DNA from: an uncultured Bacteroidales bacterium
GTDB lineage: Bacteria > Bacteroidota > Bacteroidia > Bacteroidales > Muribaculaceae
DNA length: 64,000 nt
NCBI GenBank assembly: GCA_902777835.1
Contig: CACYVC010000010.1
Coordinates: 1 to 64,000 of the forward strand
Reading direction: 5' to 3'
A model generated the notes under the pieces. That model had not been told where the DNA came from. It saw only the letters and a program-made list of their open reading frames with translations, and did not search any database. Shown here piece by piece: positions 18,440-27,671 of this stretch (position 1 is the stretch's first letter; each line of letters starts with the position of its first letter). Position numbers and translations under genes: made by a program.

Positions 18440-19057
18440 TTATTGACAATTACCTGTGACTATTGCGGGTTTTAGTTGCTGCTCAAAGATTTCGCGTTTC
18501 ACTATGCGATAGTGGGGGTGGTAGGCAGTGTTGTAGGCTTCGCTGTGGTGAACGGCTTGATTCTGCTGGCTTGCTTGGCGCAGGAGCGCACGCTCCTCCT
18601 CGGTTCCAAATCCAGGTTTAATCTCATCTATTGTCTTTATAATAGTTTCCCACTTCGTTGACCAGTCGAGGGCTGTGTGCTTCGCTGGCTTAGCACTATC
18701 GAGAAATGCCCAAAGGAGTTGTTCAGATGTAATGAGATCGTCTTTGACGGCATTGAGATATACCCGCACATAGTCACCTTTCACGCCTATGGGCTCGTAG
18801 TATAATGGTTTCACCTGGTCGTCGCAGTGGTCAAGTTCGTAGTTGAGGTAGTTGCGCACCGCAGCAGTGTCGGCAATCATGTGCTCGGCTCCAAAATGCT
18901 CTTGATAGAACGCCTTATACACGTCTTGCAGCATTGACTCAGGATAGTCGCTCAACTGTCGCTCCACAGCCATCCCAAGCGCCATCTTATCTATTTCCTG
19001 CGCGTTAGAAGCCATAGACACCATCACAATAAGCAAAAAAATAGTTCTGTATTTCAT
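18440..19057 (-). CDS. Secreted protein of unknown function
   Basis: 205 aa, predicted signal peptide ending at about residue 19 (MASNAQ). The mature protein is mostly helical, with conserved-looking segments FYQEHFGAEHMI and YVRVYLNAVKDDL. No catalytic motif recognised. It is convergent with the small membrane protein gene, with only 7 bases between stop codons and no visible terminator. Confidence 0.6.
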   Translation of the reverse strand: MKYRTIFLLIVMVSMASNAQEIDKMALGMAVERQLSDYPESMLQDVYKAFYQEHFGAEHMIADTAAVRNYLNYELDHCDDQVKPLYYEPIGVKGDYVRVYLNAVKDDLITSEQLLWAFLDSAKPAKHTALDWSTKWETIIKTIDEIKPGFGTEEERALLRQASQQNQAVHHSEAYNTAYHPHYRIVKREIFEQQLKPAIVTGNCQ

Positions 19058-19074
19058 TAATTATGTATAGCCTA

Positions 19075-20181
19075 TTATTTTATTATTGCTTCTATCTCTT
19101 TTATTGTTGGTATTGTGCCTTCAATGCTAGTTGGATAGAATTTCTCAAGTTCATACTCAGAAATTCCTATGGGTTGACTTGATGATTCTAAAGCATATCT
19201 AGCAAGAGTATTGTCCTTACCACGGCAAACTAGCAATCCAATTGTTGGATTATCTTTTTCTTTATCTCTTATAATGTGATTCACTGCCGTAACATAAGTC
19301 CCTAACTGTCCTATATCCTTAGAATCAAATTTATCAACCTTTACCTCTACCACGACATAACATCTTAATTTCAAATTGTAGAATAGCAGGTCAATAAACT
19401 TTTCGGTCTCACCAATCATCAAGCTATATTCCTTGCCAACATAAGCAAAACCAGTTCCTAATTCTATTAAGAAATCAGTAATATTATTCAATAGTGCGTT
19501 TTTGAGTTGCTTTTCATTATATCTTTTAGTTATTCCAACAAAAGAAAAGTTATAAGGATCTTTTGTCAATTCTTGGGCTAAATCACTCGTTGGTTCGGGC
19601 AAAGTATTACTGAAATTTGTTAATGCTTTGCTTTGGCGCTCATAAAGGTCAGTATCAATAAAGTTTAGCAGCATAGCTCTACTCCAACCATTCTCTAAGG
19701 TTTGATGAACAAAGAAAAGCGCTTTATTAAGATTAGATTTGCAACTATCAATAATCTTCACGTGGTGCCCCCATGGAATAGAAAAAATTTCATTTACTAT
19801 TTGTGGGTCACTAGCACTTTCTACAACAAGTTGTTGGACACTTTGCTTCTTCTCATTTTGTCCAACAAGTTGTTGGACATTTTCAACTTCTTGAGAATAA
19901 AGTTGATAGAACTTCTTCATATAATAAAGATTGGTCCTAGAGAAACAATGAGCATTAGGTATCTTATTTTGCAAATCAACAGATAATCTTTTAATTACTT
20001 TTTCACCCCATCGTTCTTCTATCTTCATTTCTACAATGTCATGGCCGAGTTCCCAATAGAATTTTAGCATTTCTTGATTAACTCTAATTGCCGATTTTAT
20101 TTGGCTTTGGCGATAACGAGTCGCTAACTGCTCAACCCATCGTTGGTAGTCTTTATCTAAAATGCTAATAGATTTATTCAT
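19075..20181 (-). CDS. DUF1016/YhcG-type PDDEXK nuclease
   Basis: About 368 aa; the ATG at 20181 is preferred over a TTG two codons upstream. The N-terminal helical DUF1016 domain (about 10-160) has WVEQLATRYRQSQIKSAIRV and the FSRTNLYYMKKFYQLY segment. The C-terminal PDDEXK nuclease domain shows the active-site pattern KFIDLLFYN followed by YVVVEVKVDKFD (D ... ExK). Family members occur as stand-alone accessory genes in many bacteria, and role in DNA repair or mobile-element biology is unproven. The gene is noticeably more AT-rich than neighbours such as rimO and ftsY, which suggests recent acquisition. Confidence 0.87.
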   Translation of the reverse strand: MNKSISILDKDYQRWVEQLATRYRQSQIKSAIRVNQEMLKFYWELGHDIVEMKIEERWGEKVIKRLSVDLQNKIPNAHCFSRTNLYYMKKFYQLYSQEVENVQQLVGQNEKKQSVQQLVVESASDPQIVNEIFSIPWGHHVKIIDSCKSNLNKALFFVHQTLENGWSRAMLLNFIDTDLYERQSKALTNFSNTLPEPTSDLAQELTKDPYNFSFVGITKRYNEKQLKNALLNNITDFLIELGTGFAYVGKEYSLMIGETEKFIDLLFYNLKLRCYVVVEVKVDKFDSKDIGQLGTYVTAVNHIIRDKEKDNPTIGLLVCRGKDNTLARYALESSSQPIGISEYELEKFYPTSIEGTIPTIKEIEAIIK

Positions 20182-20210
20182 TTTCAATATGATTTAAAAA
20201 GTAACATCTT

Positions 20211-21506
20211 TCAAATTGTAGTCGCCATGAGTTCAAAGGGCAGTGCGCTGTTGATGTGGACGTTGTAGAAGTTGCCTATAGTTAGTGGTGTGTGTTTTGA
20301 TATGAGAACTTCGGGGTCAACTTCGGGGGAGTCATATTGTGTGCGGCCCACGTAGTATTCCTCTTCCTCTCGGTCGATAATTACGCGCTGGGTGGTACCT
20401 ACCTTGCTTTCTTGAATCTCCATAGAGATGGATTCTTGCAGGTCCATAAGAGCCTCTAGTCGGGCATTCTTCACCTCTTGAGGAATATTGTCGGTAAGAT
20501 TGTTGGCAGCCCATGTGCCGGCTTCCTCGCTATAGGCAAAAGCGCCCATGCGCTCAAATCGTGCCTCACGCACAAAATTCATTAGTTCGTCAAATTCCTT
20601 GTCACCTTCACCAGGGAAGCCCACCATGAGCGTGGTGCGCAGGTGCAGTCCTGGCACCTCGCGTCGCATGCGCTCGATGAGTCGAAGCGTCTCGTCGCGG
20701 GTTATGTGCCGGCGCATGTTGGCGAGCACCTTGTCGCTTATGTGCTGCAGAGCTATGTCAAGGTAGTTGCACACATTTTGGTGCTGCGCCATTACTGGCA
20801 GAATGTCCCACGGAAACTGTGTTGGGTAAGCATAGTGCAGCCTTATCCACTCCACGCCATCGATGGCCGCCATCTGCTCCACCAGTTCAGGTAGCATCAT
20901 TTTGCCCGTGAGGTCAAGGCCATAGCTCGACAGGTCTTGTGCTATCACGTTAAACTCCTTCACGCCACGGCTCACGAGGTTACGTGTCTCGTCAAGCAGC
21001 TGCTCCATCGGCACACTCTTGTGGCGGCCCGTGATGAGCGGTATAGCGCAGAAGGCACAGAAACGGTTACAGCCTTCCGAGATTTTCATGTAGGCATAAT
21101 GCGAAGGAGTGGTGAGGATGCGGTCGCTGGCGAGGTCGTCGTGGTAACTCTTGCCTAAGTCGGTGAGTATCTGTTTCCAGTTGAATTTACCATAAAAATG
21201 GTCAACCTCTGGCAGCTCGTCGATGAGGTCGGCCATAAATCGCTCGCTGAGGCATCCCATCACCAAGAGTTTGCGTATTTTGCCCTGCTTTTTGGCTTCA
21301 CCCAGTTCAAGGATGGTGTTGATCGACTCCTCTTGTGCATCGGCAATGAAACCACAGGTGTTCACCACCACAATCTCACCATCGACATGGCTGGGATTGT
21401 GCTCAACGGTATATCCAGCAGCATGTAACTGACGAATAAGGTGCTCCGAATCGACAAGATTCTTAGAGCACCCCAGTGAGATAATATCAATTTTATTTCT
21501 ACGCAT
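20211..21506 (-). CDS. rimO: Ribosomal protein S12 methylthiotransferase RimO
   Basis: 431 aa. Radical-SAM enzyme that methylthiolates the conserved Asp of ribosomal protein S12. The N-terminal MTTase domain begins with IISLGCSKNLVDSE and contains the Cys ligands of the auxiliary cluster. The radical-SAM core carries CNRFCAFCAIP (CxxxCxxC). The C-terminal TRAM domain lies after about residue 370. Full length for the family. Confidence 0.96.
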   Translation of the reverse strand: MRRNKIDIISLGCSKNLVDSEHLIRQLHAAGYTVEHNPSHVDGEIVVVNTCGFIADAQEESINTILELGEAKKQGKIRKLLVMGCLSERFMADLIDELPEVDHFYGKFNWKQILTDLGKSYHDDLASDRILTTPSHYAYMKISEGCNRFCAFCAIPLITGRHKSVPMEQLLDETRNLVSRGVKEFNVIAQDLSSYGLDLTGKMMLPELVEQMAAIDGVEWIRLHYAYPTQFPWDILPVMAQHQNVCNYLDIALQHISDKVLANMRRHITRDETLRLIERMRREVPGLHLRTTLMVGFPGEGDKEFDELMNFVREARFERMGAFAYSEEAGTWAANNLTDNIPQEVKNARLEALMDLQESISMEIQESKVGTTQRVIIDREEEEYYVGRTQYDSPEVDPEVLISKHTPLTIGNFYNVHINSALPFELMATTI

Positions 21507-21516
21507 ATTTATTTTA

Positions 21517-21545
21517 GGGGAGAGGGGAGAGTGAGAGGGGAGAGA
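21517..21545. repeat. GA-rich inverted repeat, rimO-side copy
   Basis: Plus strand reads GGGGAGAGGGGAGAG then TGAGAGGGGAGAGA. It is the inverted partner of 21957-21979 and flanks the small four-helix-bundle gene. Confidence 0.75.
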
Positions 21546-21546
21546 A

Positions 21547-21930
21547 TTATTGAGTTTTATTAATTCTATTTAATAGACTGCTTCTCAATCCATATAACAT
21601 TCTTGCAATTTCATCTATTTGTATTTTCAGTTCTTTATGTTTTTCATCTGAACAATAACCTAAGTCATTTGCAATTGATAGTTGGCAATAAACCTCCATT
21701 AAAGAACCATAAGAAATCTCTACAAAATGTATTCGTTCCTTAAGAGAAAATCTTCTACTTCCTTCGGCTAAATTAGATGGTACCGAAATTGCAGAACGTC
21801 TAATTTGGTCACATAAAGAATACTTTTCGTATGATGGGAAATTTTCAAGTAGCAAGTAAATCTCTTTAACTAATTTACGAGCCTTTTGATAAACATCAAG
21901 AGTTTCAAAAGTGAAAAAAATATCTTCCAT
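21547..21930 (-). CDS. Four-helix-bundle protein (S23/IVS family)
   Basis: 127 aa, of the small four-helix-bundle family also encoded in 23S rRNA intervening sequences and related to the Avd accessory protein of diversity-generating retroelements. Typical segments are FETLDVYQKARKLVKEIYLL, YSLCDQIRRSAISVPSNLAEG and SYGSLMEVYCQLSIANDLGY. Function unknown, with nucleic-acid binding suspected for relatives. The gene is AT-rich and sits between rimO and ftsY, bounded by GA-rich inverted repeats. This looks like an inserted cassette. Confidence 0.87.
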   Translation of the reverse strand: MEDIFFTFETLDVYQKARKLVKEIYLLLENFPSYEKYSLCDQIRRSAISVPSNLAEGSRRFSLKERIHFVEISYGSLMEVYCQLSIANDLGYCSDEKHKELKIQIDEIARMLYGLRSSLLNRINKTQ

Positions 21931-21956
21931 AAATAATATATTTAGACGAAGCTCTT

Positions 21957-21979
21957 CCCTCTCCCCTCTCGCTCTCCCC
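21957..21979. repeat. GA-rich inverted repeat, ftsY-side copy
   Basis: Plus strand reads CCCTCTCCCCTCTCG then CTCTCCCC, the reverse complement type of 21517-21545. Confidence 0.75.
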
Positions 21980-21986
21980 TTTTAAA

Positions 21987-22943
21987 TTATTTTCCGAAGA
22001 GTGATTTCACAAATTCTTCTTTGCGGAAGATTTGCAGGTCTTCCATCTTCTCTCCTAGGCCGATGTACTTCACTGGAATCTGGAACTGGTCGCTGATGCC
22101 AATCACCACGCCACCCTTGGCGGTGCCGTCGAGTTTGGTGACTGCCAGGGCATTGACCTCGGTGGCAGCGACAAACTGCTTGGCCTGCTCAAAGGCATTC
22201 TGGCCCGTAGAACCGTCAAGCACGAGAAGCACCTCGTTGGGCGCGTCGGGCAGCACCTTCTTCATGGTGTTCTTGATTTTGGTGAGCTGGTTCATCAGTC
22301 CCACGTTGTTGTGCAATCGTCCTGCGGTGTCGATAATCACCACGTCGGCATTCTGTGCCTTGGCGCTTGCCACGGTGTCGTAGGCCACCGATGCTGGGTC
22401 GGTACCCATCTTATGCTTGATGACTGGCACTCCCACTCGTTCGCCCCATATCTCGAGTTGCTCGTCGGCGGCAGCGCGGTAGGTGTCGGCAGCACCGAGC
22501 ACCACTTTGTTGCCAGCCTGAGTAAACTGGTAGGCTAGCTTGCCAATGGTCGTAGTCTTACCCACACCATTCACACCCACCACCATGATGACATAAGGTT
22601 TCTTGTCGTCATCAACGGTGAAGTCTTCGCGGTTAGCGTTGTCATTATCGGCAAGCAGCTGTGTGATCTCCTCGCACAGCATGTCATTAAGTTCGTTGGT
22701 TGTGGCATATTTGTCGCGAGCCACGCGCTCCTGTATGCGGTCAAGAATCTTCAAGGTGGTGTTGACACCCACATCGCTGGTGATGAACACCTCCTCGAGG
22801 TTGTCGAGCACGTCGTCATCAATCTTTGACTTGCCAGCCACCGCTTTCTTGAGTTTTGAGAACAACCCTTCTTTGGTCTTGTTCAGACCGCTGTCGAGTG
22901 TCTCCTTTTTCTCTTTGCTGAAAAATTTTTTAAAAAAGGCCAT
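21987..22943 (-). CDS. ftsY: Signal recognition particle receptor FtsY
   Basis: 318 aa SRP GTPase that docks ribosome-SRP complexes at the inner membrane. A short basic N-terminal region replaces the long acidic A-domain of E. coli. It is followed by the N four-helix domain and the G domain with GVNGVGKTTTIGKLA (G1), DTYRAAADEQL (insertion box), DTAGRLHNN (G3) and TKLDGTAKGG (G4). Complete. Confidence 0.96.
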   Translation of the reverse strand: MAFFKKFFSKEKKETLDSGLNKTKEGLFSKLKKAVAGKSKIDDDVLDNLEEVFITSDVGVNTTLKILDRIQERVARDKYATTNELNDMLCEEITQLLADNDNANREDFTVDDDKKPYVIMVVGVNGVGKTTTIGKLAYQFTQAGNKVVLGAADTYRAAADEQLEIWGERVGVPVIKHKMGTDPASVAYDTVASAKAQNADVVIIDTAGRLHNNVGLMNQLTKIKNTMKKVLPDAPNEVLLVLDGSTGQNAFEQAKQFVAATEVNALAVTKLDGTAKGGVVIGISDQFQIPVKYIGLGEKMEDLQIFRKEEFVKSLFGK

Positions 22944-22949
22944 ATCTAT

Positions 22950-23060
22950 TTTTAAGTAGTAAGTGTTAAGTTATAAGTGTTAAGTGGCTGCGATAGAAGT
23001 CGCAGCATGGAGAACTTTCCCAATTTTCGATTCCCGATTCTCGATATTCAATCCACCATT
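22950..23060. repeat. Composite intergenic repeat between luxS and ftsY
   Basis: Contains AAGTGTTAAG-type words, a small hairpin GCTGCGA...TCGCAGC (about 22987-23006) and words of the type TTCGATTCCCGATTCTCGAT. No gene seen. Confidence 0.6.
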
Positions 23061-23065
23061 TATCT

Positions 23066-23545
23066 TTAAGGATAAACGAGATTTTGTGGCTGAATGTTGT
23101 TGAGAATTTCCACAAGAAATTTGCGGGCTTCCCACTTTGCCATAGGCAAGTTGTTGAGCATGTAGTTGCCGCACTCCTGCGCGCTGGCGCCAGGAATGTC
23201 GCCGTCGAAATTGGCGATGAAAGTGAAGAGTTCCTGCATCAACGGCACGATGTCGCTCGAGTCAAGGTCGCCCTGCAGGAGCAGGTAGTTACCTGTGCAA
23301 CATCCCATTGGTCCCCAATACACCACTTTGCTTCCCCACACAGGGTGGTTACGCAAGAAGGTAGCTGCAAGGTGCTCAATAGTGTGCAGTGCGCTCTGGC
23401 TCACGGCAGGCTCACGGTTAGGCAACTTCATGCGAATGTCGAAGGTGGTGATCATGCCTCCGCCTTCTACCTTATCTTTGCGTGACACATACACGCCACG
23501 CAAGAGCTTGGTGTGGTCGATAGTAAAACTTGCTATTTTTTCCAT
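23066..23545 (-). CDS. luxS: S-ribosylhomocysteine lyase LuxS
   Basis: 159 aa Fe2+-dependent enzyme that cleaves S-ribosylhomocysteine to homocysteine and the AI-2 precursor DPD. The metal-binding motif is HTIEHL, and the catalytic Cys lies in GPMGCCTGNY. Standard length. It lies 16 bases after the nucleosidase gene, which makes its substrate, so the two form an activated-methyl-cycle unit. Confidence 0.96.
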   Translation of the reverse strand: MEKIASFTIDHTKLLRGVYVSRKDKVEGGGMITTFDIRMKLPNREPAVSQSALHTIEHLAATFLRNHPVWGSKVVYWGPMGCCTGNYLLLQGDLDSSDIVPLMQELFTFIANFDGDIPGASAQECGNYMLNNLPMAKWEARKFLVEILNNIQPQNLVYP

Positions 23546-23561
23546 TATTATTTGAGTGTTG

Positions 23562-24251
23562 TTAATCTAACTTTTGCAGCAGTTCTTTTACCACTTCGAG
23601 GGTATGGGCAGGAGCATCGGCCCAGAAGTCGCTGTACTGCTGGCTGTTGTCATGACTGGCTCCTGGCGAGTCGCTGATGATGCGCATGCTCACAAACGGC
23701 GTATTCCTCACGTGGCAAGTGTGTGCAATGGCGCCACTCTCCATATCCACTGCAAGGGCTTGTGGGAAATGGTCCCTTATCTTGTTGATATCGTCGATAT
23801 TGTCGATAAACTGGTCACCGCTCACTATAAGGCCGCAGTGCACGTGTGGGTCCTCATGGATTTTTTCAATCACATTGGCAGCGCCATCGAAGTATAACGG
23901 CAATCCCTGCATCTGACCGTAGCTCACAGTGTCGTCAAAGCCGCCGCACCACACGTCGTGGTAGCACACCTGATTGCCCACCACAAGGTCCATGATGCTC
24001 ACATTGTTGTTCACCCCACCAGCCACACCGGTGTTGATGATGAGCTGTGGATTATAGGTGTCGATCATGGTCACTGTTCCTATTGCGGCATTAACCTTGC
24101 CCACACCACATTGCATGGCGGCAATTTTGTGTTTACCTATTGTGCCACAATAGAATGTGATACCGTTTTTGACGATAATTCTTAGATTTTCAAGTTGCGG
24201 CTTGAGCAGCTCGAGTTCCTTGCTTAATGCTACAATTATTCCGATTCTCAT
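23562..24251 (-). CDS. mtnN: 5'-methylthioadenosine/S-adenosylhomocysteine nucleosidase
   Basis: About 229 aa from the ATG at 24251, which begins the family-typical MRIGIIVAL; the longer reading adds an implausible N-terminus. Hydrolyses MTA and SAH to adenine and the thioribose compounds, including S-ribosylhomocysteine for LuxS. Conserved segments are TGVAGGV, the substrate-binding VDMESGAIAHTC and the catalytic Asp in IISDSPG. Directly upstream of luxS. Confidence 0.93.
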   Translation of the reverse strand: MRIGIIVALSKELELLKPQLENLRIIVKNGITFYCGTIGKHKIAAMQCGVGKVNAAIGTVTMIDTYNPQLIINTGVAGGVNNNVSIMDLVVGNQVCYHDVWCGGFDDTVSYGQMQGLPLYFDGAANVIEKIHEDPHVHCGLIVSGDQFIDNIDDINKIRDHFPQALAVDMESGAIAHTCHVRNTPFVSMRIISDSPGASHDNSQQYSDFWADAPAHTLEVVKELLQKLD

Positions 24252-24420
24252 AACTTTATACTTTAAAAGCACAAAGTTAGACAAAAAACTGATAACGGCA
24301 AAAAAGTAAATAAAGAAATTAAATCTTTAAGGAGTTGATTTATTGCACCACACTGTGGTCTAAGGAGGAGCCTTCAACCCCTCCTCTCTCAGATCTTCCC
24401 TCTCAACTCTCCACTCTAAA

Positions 24421-25146
24421 CTATTTGGTTAGGAACTTGCTGTTGATGTAGGCAAGGAACTGGTCGCGGTAGCTATCGCCAATAGGTATCTCAACATCTT
24501 CTCCAAGCGAGATGCGGTTTTTGCTCACCTCTCTAATCATCTTCAGGTTGATGATGTAGGAGCGGTGTACGCGCATGAAGCTGCGACTTGGCAGGCGCTC
24601 CTCCATCTTCTTCATGCTCAGAAGCACAATGATTGGGCGCATGGAATCAACGAGATAGATGCGCAAGTACTCGCTCATAGCCTCGACATAACTGATGTGG
24701 CTGATGTTGATGCGCACAATCTTGTACTCTGTCTTTAGGAAGATGGCGTCATCCTCATCAATTTGGCTCACTTCCTGCAATGTGCGTATGGCATCATAAC
24801 GCCTTTTTATTTTCTCGGCGGCGCGGTTCATATCCTCAAAGCTAAAGGGTTTGAGCAGGTAGTCGATGGCATTGAGCTGGAAACCCTCAACGGCATACTC
24901 ACTATAGGCTGTGGTGAAGACCACCATCGGCGGATTTTCCAGCGATTTAACGAAGTCGAGGCCGTTGAGTTCTGGCAAGTTTATATCGCAGAACATGGCG
25001 TCAATCTTCTCAGTTTCAAGGATTTTCTGCGCATCAATAGCACTTTGGCATGATGCAACCAGTTCGAGATATGGAATTTTTTTCACGTAGCCTTCCATTT
25101 GCTGTAGAGCAAGAGGCTCGTCGTCGATAATTATGCAGCGTATCAT
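24421..25146 (-). CDS. LytTR-family response regulator
   Basis: 241 aa. The receiver domain (1-120) has IIDDEP, phospho-acceptor Asp in MFCDINLPELNG and Lys in LLKPFSFED. The LytTR DNA-binding domain (about 140-240) has ISYVEAMSEYLRIYL and MRVHRSYIINLKMI. It lies 69 bases downstream of its likely cognate kinase gene. Confidence 0.93.
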   Translation of the reverse strand: MIRCIIIDDEPLALQQMEGYVKKIPYLELVASCQSAIDAQKILETEKIDAMFCDINLPELNGLDFVKSLENPPMVVFTTAYSEYAVEGFQLNAIDYLLKPFSFEDMNRAAEKIKRRYDAIRTLQEVSQIDEDDAIFLKTEYKIVRINISHISYVEAMSEYLRIYLVDSMRPIIVLLSMKKMEERLPSRSFMRVHRSYIINLKMIREVSKNRISLGEDVEIPIGDSYRDQFLAYINSKFLTK

Positions 25147-25215
25147 AATAAGTGATAAGTTTTAAGTCATAAGTGTTAAGTTTTGTCGCTCGCAGAGCTA
25201 ATTATGCATTGTGCA

Positions 25216-26400
25216 TTATGCATTAGCAGAGGGGTCGCTAGTGAAGACTGGGATATCCATTTCTACCAGGAAGTCGTTCTCGCCGTCGGTGATGTTGAGG
25301 GTGTAGTTAGTGCCAAACATCAAGTCAAGTCGTTGTCGCACGTTGGTGAGTCCAATGCCGCTGGCCTCGTCGACCTTTTTCTTTCCGTTGCCACTGTGCT
25401 TACTGTTGTGGCAGGTCCAGAACATGCGAGGCTTGCCATCGTCGCCGTCATAAATCTTTTCTACGATGTCGATAAATGACTTCTTGTTGTGACTCACGCC
25501 GTGTTTGAAGGCATTCTCAACAAAAGATATGAAAATGAGTGGAGGAATCCACACTTGGGTGCCATCATCGGAGTTGTTGACGGAGAACTTGAGTTTGTCG
25601 CTATAACGAATGCGAGTTAGCCTTACATAGTTCTTCATGAACTCACACTCTTTTGATGCTTGCACATACTCATGATTGCTCTCATAGAGCACATACCGCA
25701 TTAGTTTCGACAAGTCGATGATGCACTCTTGGGCTTTCTTGGGGTCGATATCTACGAGGGCGTGAATGTTGTTGAGAGTATTCATGAAAAAATGGGGATG
25801 CAACTGACATCGCAGCTGGGCAAGATTCTGCTTGAGGTTTACCCTCTCCATGTCTTCAATCTGTTTGCGCGCATCAAGAGAGCGGAAGTAGAATTTCACG
25901 CCAATGTTGGTGCCTATTCCAGATAGGAGCATTATCATTGCCAAGATATCGTGGCGCCTCATGGGCGGTGGGGCCATTGGACCAGGATCTTTTGCGTCAA
26001 TCTCTTGTGGAGGTAATGGCGTCTCATTAGGCGTACCATTCTTAATGTCACTAGAACCTTTTTGAAACTTCTCAACTTTTATGTTCTTCGGTTCGGCAGG
26101 ATGTGTGTTGCACTGGTAAAGCATAAACACCACTCCAAGTGCCACAACCCCAAGGATATAGAGCCACGGTTTGTGCTTATTTACTAGCAGTGGCGCAATG
26201 AACGCATCGTGAATTGCAAAGGCGATAATATACACACCCACCACCTTTAGGGTGCGCAGAAAGTCGTTAAAGAGAAAATGGGTCTCATCTATATCATGCC
26301 CATGGAATAACGTGCTGGTGGTGAATCCCAGTAAAATTAGCAGCATGAGCAAGCCATATACCAAATACTCAGTCCTATTTATGCGAGTTTTTGAGTTCAT
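25216..26400 (-). CDS. LytS-type sensor histidine kinase (His_kinase family)
   Basis: 394 aa. The N-terminal region has about four membrane helices (12-32, 43-66, 80-98, and about 150-170 after a proline-rich loop). The phospho-acceptor region reads QLRCQLHPHFFMNTLNNIHA, diagnostic of the His_kinase/YehU type that pairs with LytTR regulators. The C-terminal HATPase_c shows FVENAFKHG (N box) and GIGLTNVRQRL (G box). The signal sensed is unknown. The consensus promoter upstream suggests the pair is transcribed from here. Confidence 0.92.
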   Translation of the reverse strand: MNSKTRINRTEYLVYGLLMLLILLGFTTSTLFHGHDIDETHFLFNDFLRTLKVVGVYIIAFAIHDAFIAPLLVNKHKPWLYILGVVALGVVFMLYQCNTHPAEPKNIKVEKFQKGSSDIKNGTPNETPLPPQEIDAKDPGPMAPPPMRRHDILAMIMLLSGIGTNIGVKFYFRSLDARKQIEDMERVNLKQNLAQLRCQLHPHFFMNTLNNIHALVDIDPKKAQECIIDLSKLMRYVLYESNHEYVQASKECEFMKNYVRLTRIRYSDKLKFSVNNSDDGTQVWIPPLIFISFVENAFKHGVSHNKKSFIDIVEKIYDGDDGKPRMFWTCHNSKHSGNGKKKVDEASGIGLTNVRQRLDLMFGTNYTLNITDGENDFLVEMDIPVFTSDPSANA

Positions 26401-26435
26401 TAATAACGAAAATTTACTTCAGATTTTTATTAATA

Positions 26436-26466
26436 CAAAAGTAATATTTATAAGTAGAATAAACAA
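26436..26466 (-). promoter_or_regulatory. Promoter for the two-component operon
   Basis: On the minus strand, TACTTTTG at 26443-26436 with TTG at 26466-26464, spaced 20 bp. Confidence 0.6.
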
Positions 26467-26638
26467 TCATTTTCAATAGAAAACAAAAAATAATCAACAA
26501 ACACACTAAAGAATATGCACCAACGCATTTTTACAGAAGAAACCTTATTTTCTAGGGCACTAAGTGCCGTTAATAGGTAAAAAACACCTTTTTTATAAGA
26601 TTTTTCGCAAATTGTTTTTATATTAGGCAAATATCTAT

Positions 26639-26646
26639 TACTTTTG
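26639..26646 (+). promoter_or_regulatory. -7 box upstream of the TPR gene
   Basis: TACTTTTG matches TAnnTTTG; the -33 element is poor (nearest TTG is about 24 bp upstream). Confidence 0.5.
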
Positions 26647-26696
26647 CACCGCAAAATTGAAAAACAAGATTTTTACACACATTTTCACATAATATT

Positions 26697-27635
26697 ATGG
26701 CAAAGAAAAAAAATCAACAAACCCGTACCAAGCTAGAAGAAATCAATGATTCGCTGTCGGGTATCGAGCAGAAATTTGAGCAACACAAGAACCTTATTTA
26801 CATCATTGTTGCCGCTATTTTAGTTATTGCTTTAGGATTTTGGGCATACTACAACTTTGGATATAAGAAGCAAGAGGAAAGTGCCCAGAAAGAAATAGCA
26901 CAAGCCGATGAGCTGTATAAGAATTCTCAACAGATGCTTCAAGGAATGGCAGCTGATTCAGCATCTATGGCTTATGCCACAACCCTTCAGGACTCTGCTT
27001 TAAAAGTTTATGAAGGTGTTGCAAAGAAATATGGCAATAATCTTATCTTTAAGAATGGTGTAGGCAACCTTGCCAAATTCTATGCTGCCCAAATTCTCTA
27101 TACTCAGGGCAAAAACAAAGAAGCACAGCAATATCTTGAAGATTATTCGCCAAAGGGAAAGACTGTAGGTCCCATGTCACAAGTTTTACTTGGTGACTCC
27201 TACGTAAACCAAGACCAGTTTGACAATGCTATCAAGGCTTATGACAATGCTATTGACATGGCTCAAGACTCATTCTGGGAGCGTCTCACTTGGCGTGAGG
27301 TAGTACTCTTCTTGCTGGCTCTTGCTGCACTTGCTGGTATTATATTCTACGCAAGAAAGAAAGACGATGCCAAGACTCGTAGCTGGGCGCTGATTTGCTT
27401 AGCAATCATCTTCCTTGCATCGGCAGGCTACCTTGCTTATCGCTTAATCAACCAAAAGGGCTTCGAGAATCGTTCTCTTATCCCATACGCTATGCAGAAG
27501 AAGGCCACCGTGCTTGACGCTCAGCAGAAGTATGACGAGGAGATTAAGATTTACGAAGAGATTGAGGCTAAATATTACGGCCCTGGCAGCATGTCAATGC
27601 AGATTGAGCGTGCCAATGCTAAGAAAGGCAAATAA
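26697..27635 (+). CDS. Membrane-anchored TPR protein with an extra two-helix insert
   Basis: 312 aa. An N-terminal membrane anchor (about 36-56) is followed by a TPR domain (about 70-190), like the YfgM-type Bacteroidetes protein usually of about 225 aa. After the TPR helix ending AIDMAQD (to 191) there is an unusual segment of about 67 residues (192-258) with two hydrophobic helices (EVVLFLLALAALAGIIFYAR and LICLAIIFLASAGYLAYRLI). The TPR pattern then resumes (LIPYAMQKKATVLDAQQKY) to the end. The reading frame is intact across it. Likely a periplasmic or envelope scaffold; the insert would force a different topology. Confidence 0.82.
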   Translation: MAKKKNQQTRTKLEEINDSLSGIEQKFEQHKNLIYIIVAAILVIALGFWAYYNFGYKKQEESAQKEIAQADELYKNSQQMLQGMAADSASMAYATTLQDSALKVYEGVAKKYGNNLIFKNGVGNLAKFYAAQILYTQGKNKEAQQYLEDYSPKGKTVGPMSQVLLGDSYVNQDQFDNAIKAYDNAIDMAQDSFWERLTWREVVLFLLALAALAGIIFYARKKDDAKTRSWALICLAIIFLASAGYLAYRLINQKGFENRSLIPYAMQKKATVLDAQQKYDEEIKIYEEIEAKYYGPGSMSMQIERANAKKGK

Positions 27636-27671
27636 GAGTTTCACATTGTGACACATCATTTATAAAAAAAG

